DNA from: Yoonia vestfoldensis DSM 16212
GTDB lineage: Bacteria; Pseudomonadota; Alphaproteobacteria; Rhodobacterales; Rhodobacteraceae
Length of the DNA stretch: 64,000 bases
Direction: 5' to 3'
NCBI RefSeq assembly: GCF_000382265.1
Contig: NZ_KB907989.1
Span: 1-64,000, forward strand
Every line of letters starts with the position of its first letter. The stretch's first letter is position 1. The position numbers were made by a program, and so were the translations under genes. The notes under the pieces were generated by a model. The model was not told the DNA's origin. It ran no database searches and was given only the letters and a program-made list of their open reading frames with translations. This document shows, piece by piece, positions 35,301 to 44,323 of this stretch.

Positions 35301-35926
35301 CTGCGGATCTCCAGCAGGGGGATGGAGGTGATTGACCCGAGCCGCTCGACATCGAGGGTGACATCCAGCGTGTCGGTGTCGAAGCGGACGGGCACATCGA
35401 ATTCGAAGCCTGTCGTGATCGCAACGCCTGCGCCCGGTGCGGTCACGAACGTGACACTGCCGGTGGCGGTGTCGATGCTCCAGCCCGACATCTGCTCGAC
35501 CCCGCTCAGAGCGAGGCGGACTGTGCCTGCGACCGGCTTGGCGATGGCGCGGGTCCAGCTTTGCGCGCCGGAGGTGTAGCGTTTCAGGAGCGCGAAGGTT
35601 GTGACAGCGCCGTTGCCGGTGCCGATCGGCTGGTCGGTCGGGGCCACGGCCTGCGACGGCAGGCAGGATTTGTAATCCGACCAATCCTTGTAGCGGAACC
35701 CGTGCAGGCGAGCGTTCCGGGCCTCGAAGAAGGCGACGACCAAAGCCAGATCATCGGCGCGGCGAATGCCGTAGGCGACGTCAAACCGCCTCCGGCTGTT
35801 GGCCCAGCTGGCGTTGCGTTCCTCGTCGCCGCTCGCCAATTCAACGATCTGGGTGCGTCGTTCCGGCCCACCTCGCGCGCCACGGCTGATGTTGTCGGGG
35901 AAGCGAGCTTCATGGAACGCCATCAC
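35297..35926 (-). CDS. DUF2460 tail protein (GTA gp12-like)
   Basis: A 209-aa distal tail component. Hallmarks are FHEARFPDNISRGARGGPERRTQIVEL at the start and the WSDYKS...GTGNGAVTTFALLKRY block in the middle. It overlaps the tape-measure stop by 4 bp and the next gene by 4 bp, within the ordered tail operon. Confidence 0.88.
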   Translation of the reverse strand: MMAFHEARFPDNISRGARGGPERRTQIVELASGDEERNASWANSRRRFDVAYGIRRADDLALVVAFFEARNARLHGFRYKDWSDYKSCLPSQAVAPTDQPIGTGNGAVTTFALLKRYTSGAQSWTRAIAKPVAGTVRLALSGVEQMSGWSIDTATGSVTFVTAPGAGVAITTGFEFDVPVRFDTDTLDVTLDVERLGSITSIPLLEIRR

Positions 35927-38370
35927 ATACCCCTTCGGCCAAGTGAGACGGCGCGGGCGATGTCGGCCGCGACCTGTGTGCGCGATTGCCGGAAGCTTTC
36001 GGCGTCACGCGCGTTGATCGTGACGGAGATATTTGGGGCGGCGCTCTGCCCTTGGCCATAGCCAGCCGCCTCCCGGCGCGACAGCACGCGCTCGCCGCGC
36101 TGGAGGATCGCGGGCACCTCGTCCGGTCGCAGTCCCGCCCAGCCACCGGAATGCATGCGTGGTGCGCCCGCGAAGGCCATGGCTGGTACCATGCGGCCCG
36201 GGCCGGGCGATCCGACCGTGCCACCGCCATGCAGGACATCGGCGAACAATCCACCCGCACCGCCCAGCGCGCTCGAGAGGGCATCGGCGATAGGCCCGAG
36301 GATGAAACGGCGGGCCGCCAGTTTTGCCAGATCGGCGATCATCGAGGTGACGAGGTCGCGAAAATCCAGTTTGCCGGTTTTCACAAAGGTGGCCACCGCG
36401 TCTTCGGCGCTTTGGAATGCACCGACCAGTGTCTGGCCGATATCGCCACCAATGTCGCGGGCCTTGGCGGCATAGTCGGCGAGCGCTGCGGTGACTGCGC
36501 CCCATCCTGTTGCGGCTTGCTCCGCGCCCTCGGCTGCTGCTGCCCCGGCAGCGCGCGCCGCGGCTCCCGCACCACCAGCAGCGGCGGCAGTCTCGTCCAA
36601 TTCCAGCCCGAGTGTGTCGGCCGAGGCTGCAGCATCGGCCAGTGCGGCTTCAGCCTCCGCCCCGCTGCCGGTCACGGCGTCGCGCAGGGCTTGCCAGCTG
36701 GCCAACGGTCGACCGGCGGCATCGGCGAGCATTCCCGCCGCCTCGTGGTAACCATCGGCACGGGCGCGGGCGTCTTCGGCCATTGTGCCAAGGCCAAGGT
36801 CAGGTGGTTCAAGATAAGTGCGCGACAGCGCGGAGGAGAAGGCGTCGGCTGCGGCGGCACCCGCTGCGGTTGCCGCACCCTCAAACGGGTTGCCGATCCG
36901 CGCCAGGTCCACCGGATCCAGCGTGCCGATCCTGATGCCACCTTCACCCGTTGCCCATTCCGGCAGCAGCGCTAGCGCTGCGTTCAACCCGGTGATGAAA
37001 GTGTTGATCCGGGTGACGACACCGTTCAGCATCGCCTCGACGCCGGAGATCAGCCCGTTTGCGGCCTGAAACGCAAAGTCACCGATGGCACCAGGCAGAC
37101 TGCCCCAGATCGCCACGGCTGCATCATAGGCCCCCTGGAAGATCGCCGCCGTCCGGTCGCCGAAACTGACGACGCCCGCGATTGTACCCTCAAGTGCCGA
37201 AATCCCGGCCGCCTTCAGCCCTTCCCAACCGGCCGCCATCTGTGCCAGCGCACCATCGAGCGCCAGCCCCATCCGCAACCAGACCTCCTTGGCCAGATTG
37301 CCAAGCAGCCGGAACGCCTCTCCAACGCCGCCAACCCGGGTGACAAGTTGCGAGAATTGATAGACCAGCTCGCCCGCGCCGACGATCAGCGCCCCGATGC
37401 CGGTGCGGATCAGCGCGCCGCGCAGGAGCACGAGGGCCGTGGCGAGCCCGCGCACCGACAATGCCGCCGCCGCCATGCCCGCGACCCAGCGCCCGGCCAT
37501 GAGGCCTGCGAACGTCGCGGCATAGGTGGTCAGCCGTCCGAGGTTGTCGAACAGCGCCTTGATCGCGATCCCGAGTGGCCCGGTGCGGCTGGCAATCGCC
37601 GCCATGGCGTTGGCCACCGCTTCTAACGCTGGTGCGGCGGCGACCGCCAGCTGGTTCGACAGACCCCGCCAGATCAGGCCGAGACGCGAGATCGCGTCAT
37701 TGGCACGTTCAATCTGGTCTGCGTCAGCTTCGGAAACGACAACCCCGAAGGCAAGCACATCCTCGGTCGCCTGGCGCAGTGTCGCAGTGTCGATCCGGGT
37801 GAATACCAGCGCCGCGCGGTCGCCGAAGAGCTGCGAGGCCACCGCCGCGCGTTCGGCCTCGGGGACAAACTGCCCGAGCGCCTCCTGAATGGCCGCGATG
37901 CGCGCATCCAGCGGCAGGCGCTGCAACTCCTCGGCCGAGAGGTGCAGGCGGTCCAAGGCATCGACCGCTGGTCCGGTGCCCGCAGCCGCCTGGCTCAGCC
38001 GCCGGGTCAATTGCACCGTGGCCTGCTCGACCTGACCCATCGACACGCCAGCCAGATCGCCCGCGCGCTCCAGCACCTGAAGGCTGGCGACCGTCGTGCC
38101 CAGCGACTGCGCCATCTTGGCCTGCGCATCGACGGTCTGCAGGCCGGAGCGGATCATCGCGACCCCCGCCGCCGCCAGCGCCGCAGTGGCGGCCGCAGCA
38201 GCCACCGTCGCTCGGCGGGCAAAAGCGGCAACGCGCGCATTCGCCATGTCCATCTCGCGCGACAGCCGCCCGAAGCCCCGCGCGCCTGCCTCACCAACAC
38301 CTTCCAACTCGGCGCGGACCTGGCGGCCGCCCTCCGCCACGAGACGGACGCTGACTCTCTTTTCAGCCAT
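35923..38370 (-). CDS. Tail tape measure protein (lambda/GTA gp11-like)
   Basis: An 815-aa protein that sets tail length. It has helical, Ala-rich N-terminal sequence with VSMGQVEQATVQLTRRLSQAA and LGTTVASLQVLERAGDLAGV typical of this family, hydrophobic segments in the centre (residues about 270-330 and 430-480), and a C-terminal domain with FRDLVTSMIADLAKLAARRFILGPIADALS. The start overlaps the stop of the frameshifted chaperone frame (38363). Confidence 0.9.
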   Translation of the reverse strand: MAEKRVSVRLVAEGGRQVRAELEGVGEAGARGFGRLSREMDMANARVAAFARRATVAAAAATAALAAAGVAMIRSGLQTVDAQAKMAQSLGTTVASLQVLERAGDLAGVSMGQVEQATVQLTRRLSQAAAGTGPAVDALDRLHLSAEELQRLPLDARIAAIQEALGQFVPEAERAAVASQLFGDRAALVFTRIDTATLRQATEDVLAFGVVVSEADADQIERANDAISRLGLIWRGLSNQLAVAAAPALEAVANAMAAIASRTGPLGIAIKALFDNLGRLTTYAATFAGLMAGRWVAGMAAAALSVRGLATALVLLRGALIRTGIGALIVGAGELVYQFSQLVTRVGGVGEAFRLLGNLAKEVWLRMGLALDGALAQMAAGWEGLKAAGISALEGTIAGVVSFGDRTAAIFQGAYDAAVAIWGSLPGAIGDFAFQAANGLISGVEAMLNGVVTRINTFITGLNAALALLPEWATGEGGIRIGTLDPVDLARIGNPFEGAATAAGAAAADAFSSALSRTYLEPPDLGLGTMAEDARARADGYHEAAGMLADAAGRPLASWQALRDAVTGSGAEAEAALADAAASADTLGLELDETAAAAGGAGAAARAAGAAAAEGAEQAATGWGAVTAALADYAAKARDIGGDIGQTLVGAFQSAEDAVATFVKTGKLDFRDLVTSMIADLAKLAARRFILGPIADALSSALGGAGGLFADVLHGGGTVGSPGPGRMVPAMAFAGAPRMHSGGWAGLRPDEVPAILQRGERVLSRREAAGYGQGQSAAPNISVTINARDAESFRQSRTQVAADIARAVSLGRRGM

Positions 38371-38686
38371 CGCGGCTTCCTTCCATCTGTTCGTTCAGCA
38401 TGCGGACCATCACGGCCTCGATCTCGGGCAGCAGTTCAGCGGCGATCAGTGGGTCGATCCCAAGGGCCCGAGCCATGGCGAGAGCCGCGCTCATGTCCCA
38501 GCCTAGGACAGCGCCGGGGATTACCCGCAACTGTCCGCCGAGGCGGCCGACCAGATCCCAGACCTGCCAGCCGTCCTGCGTTTGCGGCCGGTTCAGTCTT
38601 GCGGGGCAGTCGGGGCAGCGCCCCGTGCAGGCCGCGCAGTAGCCGTCGCCCCCGCCGAAGGACCATTCGGCGAGGGCGCGGAGACG
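38363..38686 (-). CDS. Tail assembly chaperone extension, read by -1 frameshift
   Basis: This frame has no start codon of its own with a ribosome site. Its protein (from RLRALAEWSFGGGDGYCAAC through RPQTQDGWQVWDLVGRLGGQ to MLNEQMEGSRDG, about 107 residues) looks genuine: the C-terminal 70 residues resemble the small protein that precedes the tape measure in GTA-like tails. It is entered from the chaperone gene at the slippery heptamer A AAA AAC (38692-38686), exactly in the -1 frame. As in lambda G/GT, the long product would carry the tape-measure-binding part. A CxxC...CxxC cluster (CAAC...CPDC) suggests a zinc site. Confidence 0.75.
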   Translation of the reverse strand, partial: RLRALAEWSFGGGDGYCAACTGRCPDCPARLNRPQTQDGWQVWDLVGRLGGQLRVIPGAVLGWDMSAALAMARALGIDPLIAAELLPEIEAVMVRMLNEQMEGSRDG

Positions 38687-39030
38687 TTTTTTTCCGCGTC
38701 CAGGATCAGGCCGCGTGCGACATATTGTGTCTGGAATGCCTCGAAGACCGGCCAGATTTCCAGCAGGGCGTCGATGCCCATTGGCGAAACGGACACAACG
38801 TTGCCCGCGTCATCGCCGACGCCCTCCCAATCCAGCACCGCGCGCCGGGCCACGGCTTTCGCCATGGCCAGCGCCAGTTCCTCTTGAGAAGCACCATCGG
38901 GCAGTCCTTCGATGGCAAGATCGGCACGCGCTGAAACCATCAGCGCAGTGGTCAGGGGGCCGACCAGCAGGCGCAGCCCGGGGGCGAGGTCCAGCCATTG
39001 CGGCGTGGCGGTCAGGTTCAGACGGATCAT
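38593..39030 (-). CDS. Tail assembly chaperone (GTA gp10-like / lambda G-like), short product
   Basis: A 145-aa protein upstream of the tape measure. Residues 1-115 form the conserved chaperone part (LDLAPGLRLLVGPLTTALMVSARA and LLEIWPVFEAFQTQYVARGLILDAEKN). After the slippery codons GAA AAA AAC the zero frame continues with a low-complexity tail (Ala/Pro/Ser-rich, about 30 residues), which looks like the shadow of the -1 frame rather than conserved protein. The ATG overlaps the last codon of the tail-tube gene. In phages the ratio of short to long chaperone is set by the frameshift rate. Confidence 0.82.
   Translation of the reverse strand: MIRLNLTATPQWLDLAPGLRLLVGPLTTALMVSARADLAIEGLPDGASQEELALAMAKAVARRAVLDWEGVGDDAGNVVSVSPMGIDALLEIWPVFEAFQTQYVARGLILDAEKNVSAPSPNGPSAGATATARPARGAAPTAPQD
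38686..38692 (-). promoter_or_regulatory. Slippery heptamer A AAA AAC for -1 ribosomal frameshifting
   Basis: In the chaperone zero frame the codons are gaA AAA AAC, the canonical X XXY YYZ pattern. A -1 slip here leads directly into the open frame that ends at 38363, overlapping the tape-measure start. GC-rich sequence downstream could form a stimulatory structure, which I have not folded. Confidence 0.8.
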
Positions 39031-39968
39031 CAGTATGCCTCAATATCGTTGATCAGGGTTGCGGTGCACATGCGAGCGGGACTGGTGGCTTTCGCCGCTT
39101 GCCAGTCAAAGGTGGCCTGCACGCCCTGCGGTCCGGAAATCTCGATCCGGGGGCGCGGCAGGTAGACGGCGTGAACGGTGAAGGTGAAGCTATCCCCCGA
39201 GGGCAGGACATAGGCGAAGCTGATCTCGCAGGGATCGCCGTTGATCGCCTGCGTCACCAGCGTACTGTCGGCAAAGCGAACCTCGATTCGGCCAGTCAGT
39301 GCTGCGATGGACGGATCGGCCCCGTCGATCTTGCCATCGCTGCGGATGGTCTCGATCCGGTCGAGGTTGTTGGCATAGGTGATCTCGGCGGAGACGACAT
39401 TGCCGAGTGCCGTGCCGTTCCGGCTGATCGCGCCGTTGAAATGCCCGAACCGCTTCAAGCCCAGTTCAGGGGGCGTGCCTGCGCTGGTCGTAATCGCAAT
39501 GGTCTCCCCCTGTGCCACCAGCCGCGCGGTGGCGGTCAGCAGGCCAGAGCGTTGCACCTGCCACGACAGCTGATCCAGCACGCAGCCCGAATACATCGCA
39601 AAACGCGGTACCTCGGGCATGCCGGTCTCGATCGACATCGATGGCAGGGTCCAGCTGCCCGAGCGGAACTCATGGGTGTAGGGCCCCACACCAGAGGTGA
39701 TCGGATCGCCGAAGGCCGCCTTCAGCCAAAACCCGAAGGCCTCGGCGTCGATCGGCACCATGACATCGCCGTCGGCTGTCACCGCGTCCTTGATCGGGGC
39801 CAGCGGGTCGCGGCCATAGCCGAGCAGTTCGCTGTTCAGGAGCGGCTGTTCCGATCCTAGCGAAGTGCTGGCGAACGGCATCTTTGTGAAACCACTGAGC
39901 GGCGGGGTCCCGTAAACTGTCTCATACGCAAGCGCCATCTGCGCCCGCGCGCCTTGCGCACGTGCCAT
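39030..39968 (-). CDS. Phage tail tube protein
   Basis: A 312-aa major tail protein of the type that precedes the chaperone in lambda/GTA-like operons. The N-terminus (ARAQGARAQMALAYETVYGTPP) and the block GVGPYTHEFRSGSWTLPSMSIETGMP near residue 100 match the phage tail tube family. It would form the rigid tube around the tape measure. It starts 24 bp after the tail terminator gene. Confidence 0.82.
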   Translation of the reverse strand: MARAQGARAQMALAYETVYGTPPLSGFTKMPFASTSLGSEQPLLNSELLGYGRDPLAPIKDAVTADGDVMVPIDAEAFGFWLKAAFGDPITSGVGPYTHEFRSGSWTLPSMSIETGMPEVPRFAMYSGCVLDQLSWQVQRSGLLTATARLVAQGETIAITTSAGTPPELGLKRFGHFNGAISRNGTALGNVVSAEITYANNLDRIETIRSDGKIDGADPSIAALTGRIEVRFADSTLVTQAINGDPCEISFAYVLPSGDSFTFTVHAVYLPRPRIEISGPQGVQATFDWQAAKATSPARMCTATLINDIEAY

Positions 39969-39992
39969 ATCTTTCTCCTTATTGTCGGAATG

Positions 39993-40415
39993 TCAGGCCA
40001 GTGGGCCGGAGGTGGTGTAGTGCAAGACGACGGTGATCACCGCCGCCTTCATCGCTGCCGCGCCCTCGATGGGCAGATCGACCGAGGCCGGGGCCTCTGG
40101 TTCAACCCAGTCGCATAACCCGCCCAATGTACGATCGGCTTCCAGCGTGGTGCCAATGGTGGCGATCAGGCTGTCGAAGGCGCTGGCGCGGCCATTCGGT
40201 GCCTGGACGACCACCTCAAGCTCGGCCCGGTGCTGGTAGTGGTAGCGCAGGGGTGACAGCGTCACCTCTGGCTCGCCGGGTTGGCCGTCCCGCAGGATGA
40301 TCAGGCCCGCTGCCGGGATTCGATCGGGCAGGACTTCATCACGCAAGGTGAGGGCGGCAAGTGGAAGCAGCCGCGCGTCCAGCGCGGCGAGGACGATATC
40401 GCGGGTGGTGGGCAT
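39993..40415 (-). CDS. Tail terminator / tail completion protein
   Basis: A 140-aa protein (GTA gp8-like position) between head-tail connectors and tail tube. The pattern RAELEVVVQAPNGRASAFDSLIATIGTTLEADRTLGG is what I expect of the small minor tail proteins that cap the tube. The divergent transporter gene has been inserted just upstream, separating it from the connector genes. Confidence 0.65.
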   Translation of the reverse strand: MPTTRDIVLAALDARLLPLAALTLRDEVLPDRIPAAGLIILRDGQPGEPEVTLSPLRYHYQHRAELEVVVQAPNGRASAFDSLIATIGTTLEADRTLGGLCDWVEPEAPASVDLPIEGAAAMKAAVITVVLHYTTSGPLA

Positions 40416-40543
40416 ATTGTGGGTACTCGCTGTACGAAATTCAAACGATTTCAGTCGGTTGCTGGTGGCGGTTGCTCGCTTGACGCGAAAGGTGATCCCT
40501 CATAAAGCGACTTTCATCAATTGGTTGAGAGAGGTTTTTGTTA

Positions 40544-41854
40544 ATGCGGTCCATAAATTACCGGCTCTGGGGTTCGATTTTTCTTGTTGCGTTTTTTCCA
40601 GCGGTTTACTCGACCGTTAGGATCTACTTCCTGAACTCAGTACCCGACACATGGAACATCAGTATTGCCGCGCAATCAGCGTGGCTTCACCTATCCTATG
40701 AAGTGCTGCAAGAGGCACTCCTTTTGCCGCTCTACTTTGTCTTTGGGCAGGTTATTCGAGATCTTCCCGCATTGCGTGATCGCGTAAGCTGGGCTTTGGT
40801 TTTGACGATGGCAGCTTATGCGGTGCTGACACTGATCATTCTTGTGGGCGCAGACTGGTTTACGGCCGCCATGGCGCAGCAAGTTGACCTTCAATCCTTG
40901 ACCGCACGCTTCATTCGCCTCGAATCCATTGCGATCATGATCGGCACACTGAACGATATCTGTATCGTTGTGATCGTGGCCCTTGGTTTGTACCGACTGG
41001 TCCTCTTGCTGGTTGTCGTCCGAGCCATTGCAACAATAGCCTTTGATGCATTCTTTGTCGGTCAATTCCCTTGGTCTATGGACCTTGCGGTGACCGGTGT
41101 TGCCTTGACCAATATCACCGTGGGTATGCTTTTGTTGATCCCTTCGGCGCTTATTCTACGCAGGCTTGGATTGGTTGGCAGGATAACGCGCCCGGCAAAT
41201 CATGGTTGGGCAAGAAACTGGTTTCGTGTCGCGATCCGATCTGGCCTTGAATCTGCCGTCCGGAACCTAGCGTTTTCACTCATGATTCTGCGCCTGATGA
41301 ATGAAGTGCAGGAAGCTGGGCTCTTTTGGGTTACGAACGGCTTTATCTGGGGTTGGCTGCTCTTGCCGGTTTTGACGCTCGGAACGCTGCTTCGGCAGGA
41401 TGCAGGAAATCATGGTGGTAGGCTGGGTGTCCGATTCAATGGATATCCTTGGCTGACTTTGATCATCATTCTGGTCTGGCTCGTTACCATACCTGCTTGG
41501 ACATGGTTCGTCGCCACAGCAATGGGGTCAACCGAAGCAGACAGAGTTGTGTCGCTGACCCTGCTGATGCTTGGCTTCTACATAGTCTTTGCTTTCAACC
41601 ACATGCTTGACAGCTATTTCTACGGCGTCGGTCGGACAGATTTAATGCTCTATCAGTCGTTATTCGTGAGCATCGTTTACTACGGTTCCGCTTTTGTCGC
41701 GTATCGAATGGGCGTGTTCGTACCAGATCTGCAGCTGATCGCTTTGCTGTTCGGGGGTGGCATAGTCATCGACTCGTTGGTTACCCTTTGGCAGTTCAAT
41801 CGGTCCGGATATTTTCAGCTGGCGCACCAACACCCAGAAGCAACGAAAGGTTAA
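40544..41854 (+). CDS. MATE-like multidrug/polysaccharide transporter, prophage 'moron'
   Basis: A 436-aa integral membrane protein with about 12 hydrophobic segments and no soluble domain. Size and pattern fit the MATE/MOP flippase superfamily, although no diagnostic motif decides between drug efflux and lipid-linked sugar export. I use the ATG at 40544 (GAGAGAGG ten bases upstream). It is on the opposite strand to the structural genes, AT-richer, and splits the head-tail operon, so it is a late addition that may serve the lysogen. It converges with the DUF6441 gene. Confidence 0.7.
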   Translation: MRSINYRLWGSIFLVAFFPAVYSTVRIYFLNSVPDTWNISIAAQSAWLHLSYEVLQEALLLPLYFVFGQVIRDLPALRDRVSWALVLTMAAYAVLTLIILVGADWFTAAMAQQVDLQSLTARFIRLESIAIMIGTLNDICIVVIVALGLYRLVLLLVVVRAIATIAFDAFFVGQFPWSMDLAVTGVALTNITVGMLLLIPSALILRRLGLVGRITRPANHGWARNWFRVAIRSGLESAVRNLAFSLMILRLMNEVQEAGLFWVTNGFIWGWLLLPVLTLGTLLRQDAGNHGGRLGVRFNGYPWLTLIIILVWLVTIPAWTWFVATAMGSTEADRVVSLTLLMLGFYIVFAFNHMLDSYFYGVGRTDLMLYQSLFVSIVYYGSAFVAYRMGVFVPDLQLIALLFGGGIVIDSLVTLWQFNRSGYFQLAHQHPEATKG

Positions 41855-41876
41855 AACGCGCCAATGCGAGGAGGAC

Positions 41877-42503
41877 TTATCGTGTCGTTTTCCAGTTCTC
41901 CACGATCAACCCTGGCACGCCGTCGACGGCCCGTTCTGCATCATGCGCCAGATCCAGCCGCTTCGGCAGCTTCACCTGCGGCACCAGCAGGAAGATCGGC
42001 GCGGTCACAACGCCTCGGCCAGTTTTCGACTTGGAAGCAACCGCTCGGCCCTTGGTGTTCAGCCGCCCTTCCGCCACCAGCAGGCTGGGCCCCCTCCGGC
42101 GATAGATGAACCGCAGGCGCAACCCAGTGCGGCGTTCCCATTCACCGGGGGTGATCCGGCCGCCCTTGGTGCTTTTCCCGGCGGCGGGTGTGGGGATCGC
42201 AAGCCAGAACCCATTCTTGGACCGGATCAGTGGCCCGGTGTCATGCGCGCCGATGATCACCGGCGCGTTCGACCAGACCAGCGCCGCCGCGTTCAGGCTG
42301 TCGCCGGATTTGGGGAAACTTGCGAGGCGGATGGAGTTGCCAAGGCGGGTACCCAGCCCAGCGCCGGTGATCTGGCCGCGCCAGGCGGATTTCAGAGAGG
42401 TTCCCGCCTCGCGCATGGCGGCGGACACCGCCTTTTCACCGGCAGCGATTTCCGCCTGCATCAAGGCGGCGATGTCGGGGTTGATCTCGATCCTGAGCCT
42501 CAT
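41877..42503 (-). CDS. DUF6441 head-tail connector-type protein
   Basis: A 208-aa protein of the DUF6441/HK97 gp10-like type that completes the head-tail junction. The N-terminal helices (MREAGTSLKSAWRGQITGAGLG) and the basic C-terminal half with KSKTGRGVVTAPIFLLVPQVKLPKRLDL are typical. It overlaps the upstream connector gene by 4 bp. Confidence 0.75.
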   Translation of the reverse strand: MRLRIEINPDIAALMQAEIAAGEKAVSAAMREAGTSLKSAWRGQITGAGLGTRLGNSIRLASFPKSGDSLNAAALVWSNAPVIIGAHDTGPLIRSKNGFWLAIPTPAAGKSTKGGRITPGEWERRTGLRLRFIYRRRGPSLLVAEGRLNTKGRAVASKSKTGRGVVTAPIFLLVPQVKLPKRLDLAHDAERAVDGVPGLIVENWKTTR

Positions 42504-42814
42504 GTTGGCCGCAGGTCCAAGGACCAGATCAGACGATCACGATCCCGCATGGGTTCTCCCTGGATCGTAAAGCTGTCGGCCCCGATCACGATCAGATCGC
42601 CGGGGCGGGGATCGGGCAGGTCTGCGACGCGCACGTCCACCATCATGGTATCGCTGACGAAGCGCCCAGCCCCGAATTCGGTGATGCGGTCCGGGGCGCG
42701 ACGTATGACACGGATTGGCATTTCCTCTGACGTGGTGGCCGAGATCCACAATGCGGCCACCGCCATGGACGGGTTGGCATAGATGCGGTCCATGGCGGCA
42801 ACAAAGACGTTCAT
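42500..42814 (-). CDS. Head-tail joining protein
   Basis: A 104-aa protein in the position of lambda gpFII-like connectors. The C-terminal half (DLPDPRPGDLIVIGADSFTIQGEPMRDRDRLIWSL) has the beta-rich pattern of small head-tail joining proteins. It lies 10 bp after the capsid gene and overlaps the DUF6441 gene. Confidence 0.75.
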   Translation of the reverse strand: MNVFVAAMDRIYANPSMAVAALWISATTSEEMPIRVIRRAPDRITEFGAGRFVSDTMMVDVRVADLPDPRPGDLIVIGADSFTIQGEPMRDRDRLIWSLDLRPT

Positions 42815-42824
42815 GGCGGACCCG

Positions 42825-43847
42825 TCAGTTCGAGGTATGAATGCGGATCGCGATGCGCGGCCGCTTGTTCACCGGCAGGATCGAGGCCTCGGTCATGAGA
42901 TCGATCCAGCGGCCCTTTTCGTCCAGATGCTGACGCGCGTAGAGCGGCAGACCCATCGTGTTGGCCGCCTCCAGCAGGTTGGCCGGGCCGCCATAGGTGG
43001 TGAAGGTGTCCATTGTCCCAAGGGGGAAGGCGATACCCTCGCTGGCGGGCACCAGCCGTTCGGTGGCTTTGGTGGAAAGTGTCACCGTCCCGCTGTATTC
43101 TTCGAACACGATGCCCGCGAAGGGGAAGTTGCGCCGCACATCCTGGCGCAGGGGCTGCGCGCCCGTGGCGGCATAGAACTTGTAGGCCTCTTCCGTCTTG
43201 GGATGTGCGATCAGCTTGTCGAAGAATTCCCGGCTGACGAGGGCATGCACATCACTCATGCTTTCGCCCAGCAGGTTGTCTTCCATGGCGCGCAGGACTT
43301 CGCGGACCTTGCCTTGGACATTGGTGCCAGCGGTGCCGAGGACAAAGTCGACCGAGATTTGCGCCAGACCAAACTCGGTGAAGTAGTTGTAGAGCGTGAT
43401 GCCTGCGCCGTCTTTGACGATGCCACGCAGGGCGTTCATCTCCATGTATTCGCGGGTCTGGGCGTGCTTGCGGCGCATCAGCTGCAGCTTGCGGTTCATT
43501 ACCTCGACCAGCGGGTCGGCCCCGTCGAAGACGCCCAGCGCGGGTTGGCCCTGAATGTCGCCGGGCAAGATCACATCATCATGCGGGATCCACGGCAGCG
43601 CGAAGGACCGCATCGAACGGCCTTCCCGCGTGCCGACGGTGGCGGGGCCGCCCAGCGGGACGGAGGGCAGCAAGTTCAGCACGCCCTCGTATTGCTCGAT
43701 GATCACCGAGCGCTGGCTGACGCCCTCGAAGCGGAAAAGGCCGATCTGGCCAAGGCGGGTGTAGAGGTTTGGCAGGATGTTGATGGCCTGCGTCATCTCG
43801 GCCAGCGAATAGCCGCCAGCGTCAAACGGATTGCGGACAAGGGTCAT
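42825..43847 (-). CDS. Major capsid protein (lambda gpE family)
   Basis: A 340-aa capsid protein of the lambda E family. N-terminal GGYSLAEMTQAINILPNLYTRLGQIGLF and internal QRSVIIEQYEGVLNLLPSVPLGG are characteristic, as is the C-terminal RQHLDEKGRWIDLMTEASILPVNKRP. It forms the icosahedral shell. Length is as expected. It follows the decoration gene, as in lambda (D then E). Confidence 0.92.
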   Translation of the reverse strand: MTLVRNPFDAGGYSLAEMTQAINILPNLYTRLGQIGLFRFEGVSQRSVIIEQYEGVLNLLPSVPLGGPATVGTREGRSMRSFALPWIPHDDVILPGDIQGQPALGVFDGADPLVEVMNRKLQLMRRKHAQTREYMEMNALRGIVKDGAGITLYNYFTEFGLAQISVDFVLGTAGTNVQGKVREVLRAMEDNLLGESMSDVHALVSREFFDKLIAHPKTEEAYKFYAATGAQPLRQDVRRNFPFAGIVFEEYSGTVTLSTKATERLVPASEGIAFPLGTMDTFTTYGGPANLLEAANTMGLPLYARQHLDEKGRWIDLMTEASILPVNKRPRIAIRIHTSN

Positions 43848-43900
43848 GGGGTGCTCCGGGGGAAAGAGGGATGGATGTGGATGCGCCGCGCCGGTGGGCG

Positions 43901-44281
43901 TCAGACGCCGTCGCGGGCGATGATGCCGACGGCAGCCAGCTGGCCGAGCTTGGTGGTGATCTTGGCGCCATCATCGACGGTGCTGTCGTAGGCGAGGCCT
44001 GCGCGCGATACGATGCTGGGGCCACGGGCGACGGCAATACCGCTGGCGTCGGCGAGCGTGGCATCGACGGCATAAAGGAGCACAGCGGTAGCGGTCTGCG
44101 CACCGTCTGCGCCACCGCTGGTGGCCAGCTTGTATTTGCCGCTGGCTGTGATGCGCCCAAGGACCGAGCCGACCGGATACGGCATGCCGATCAACAGGGT
44201 GATGACTTCGCGGGTGTAGTTCGGGTTGACCTCATATTTGAGGACATCGCCCATGCTGGGCTGTTCCGTCAGGACGGGCAT
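43901..44281 (-). CDS. Head decoration protein (lambda gpD family)
   Basis: A 126-aa trimeric decoration protein that stabilises the expanded capsid. The family signature DVLKYEVNPNYTREVITLLIGMPYPVGSVLGRIT is at residues about 12-45. It lies between the protease-scaffold gene and the capsid gene, as in lambda. Confidence 0.9.
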   Translation of the reverse strand: MPVLTEQPSMGDVLKYEVNPNYTREVITLLIGMPYPVGSVLGRITASGKYKLATSGGADGAQTATAVLLYAVDATLADASGIAVARGPSIVSRAGLAYDSTVDDGAKITTKLGQLAAVGIIARDGV

Positions 44282-44323
44282 TGGTCAGTCTCCATTTTTT
44301 GGGTGAGGGAAGTGGGCGCTGGA

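Noticed and set aside
34416-35684. 422-aa form of the DUF2163 gene
   Set aside because: The first 128 residues overlap the DUF2460 gene and are Arg-rich nonsense; the ATG at 35300 with an ATGA overlap is the true start.
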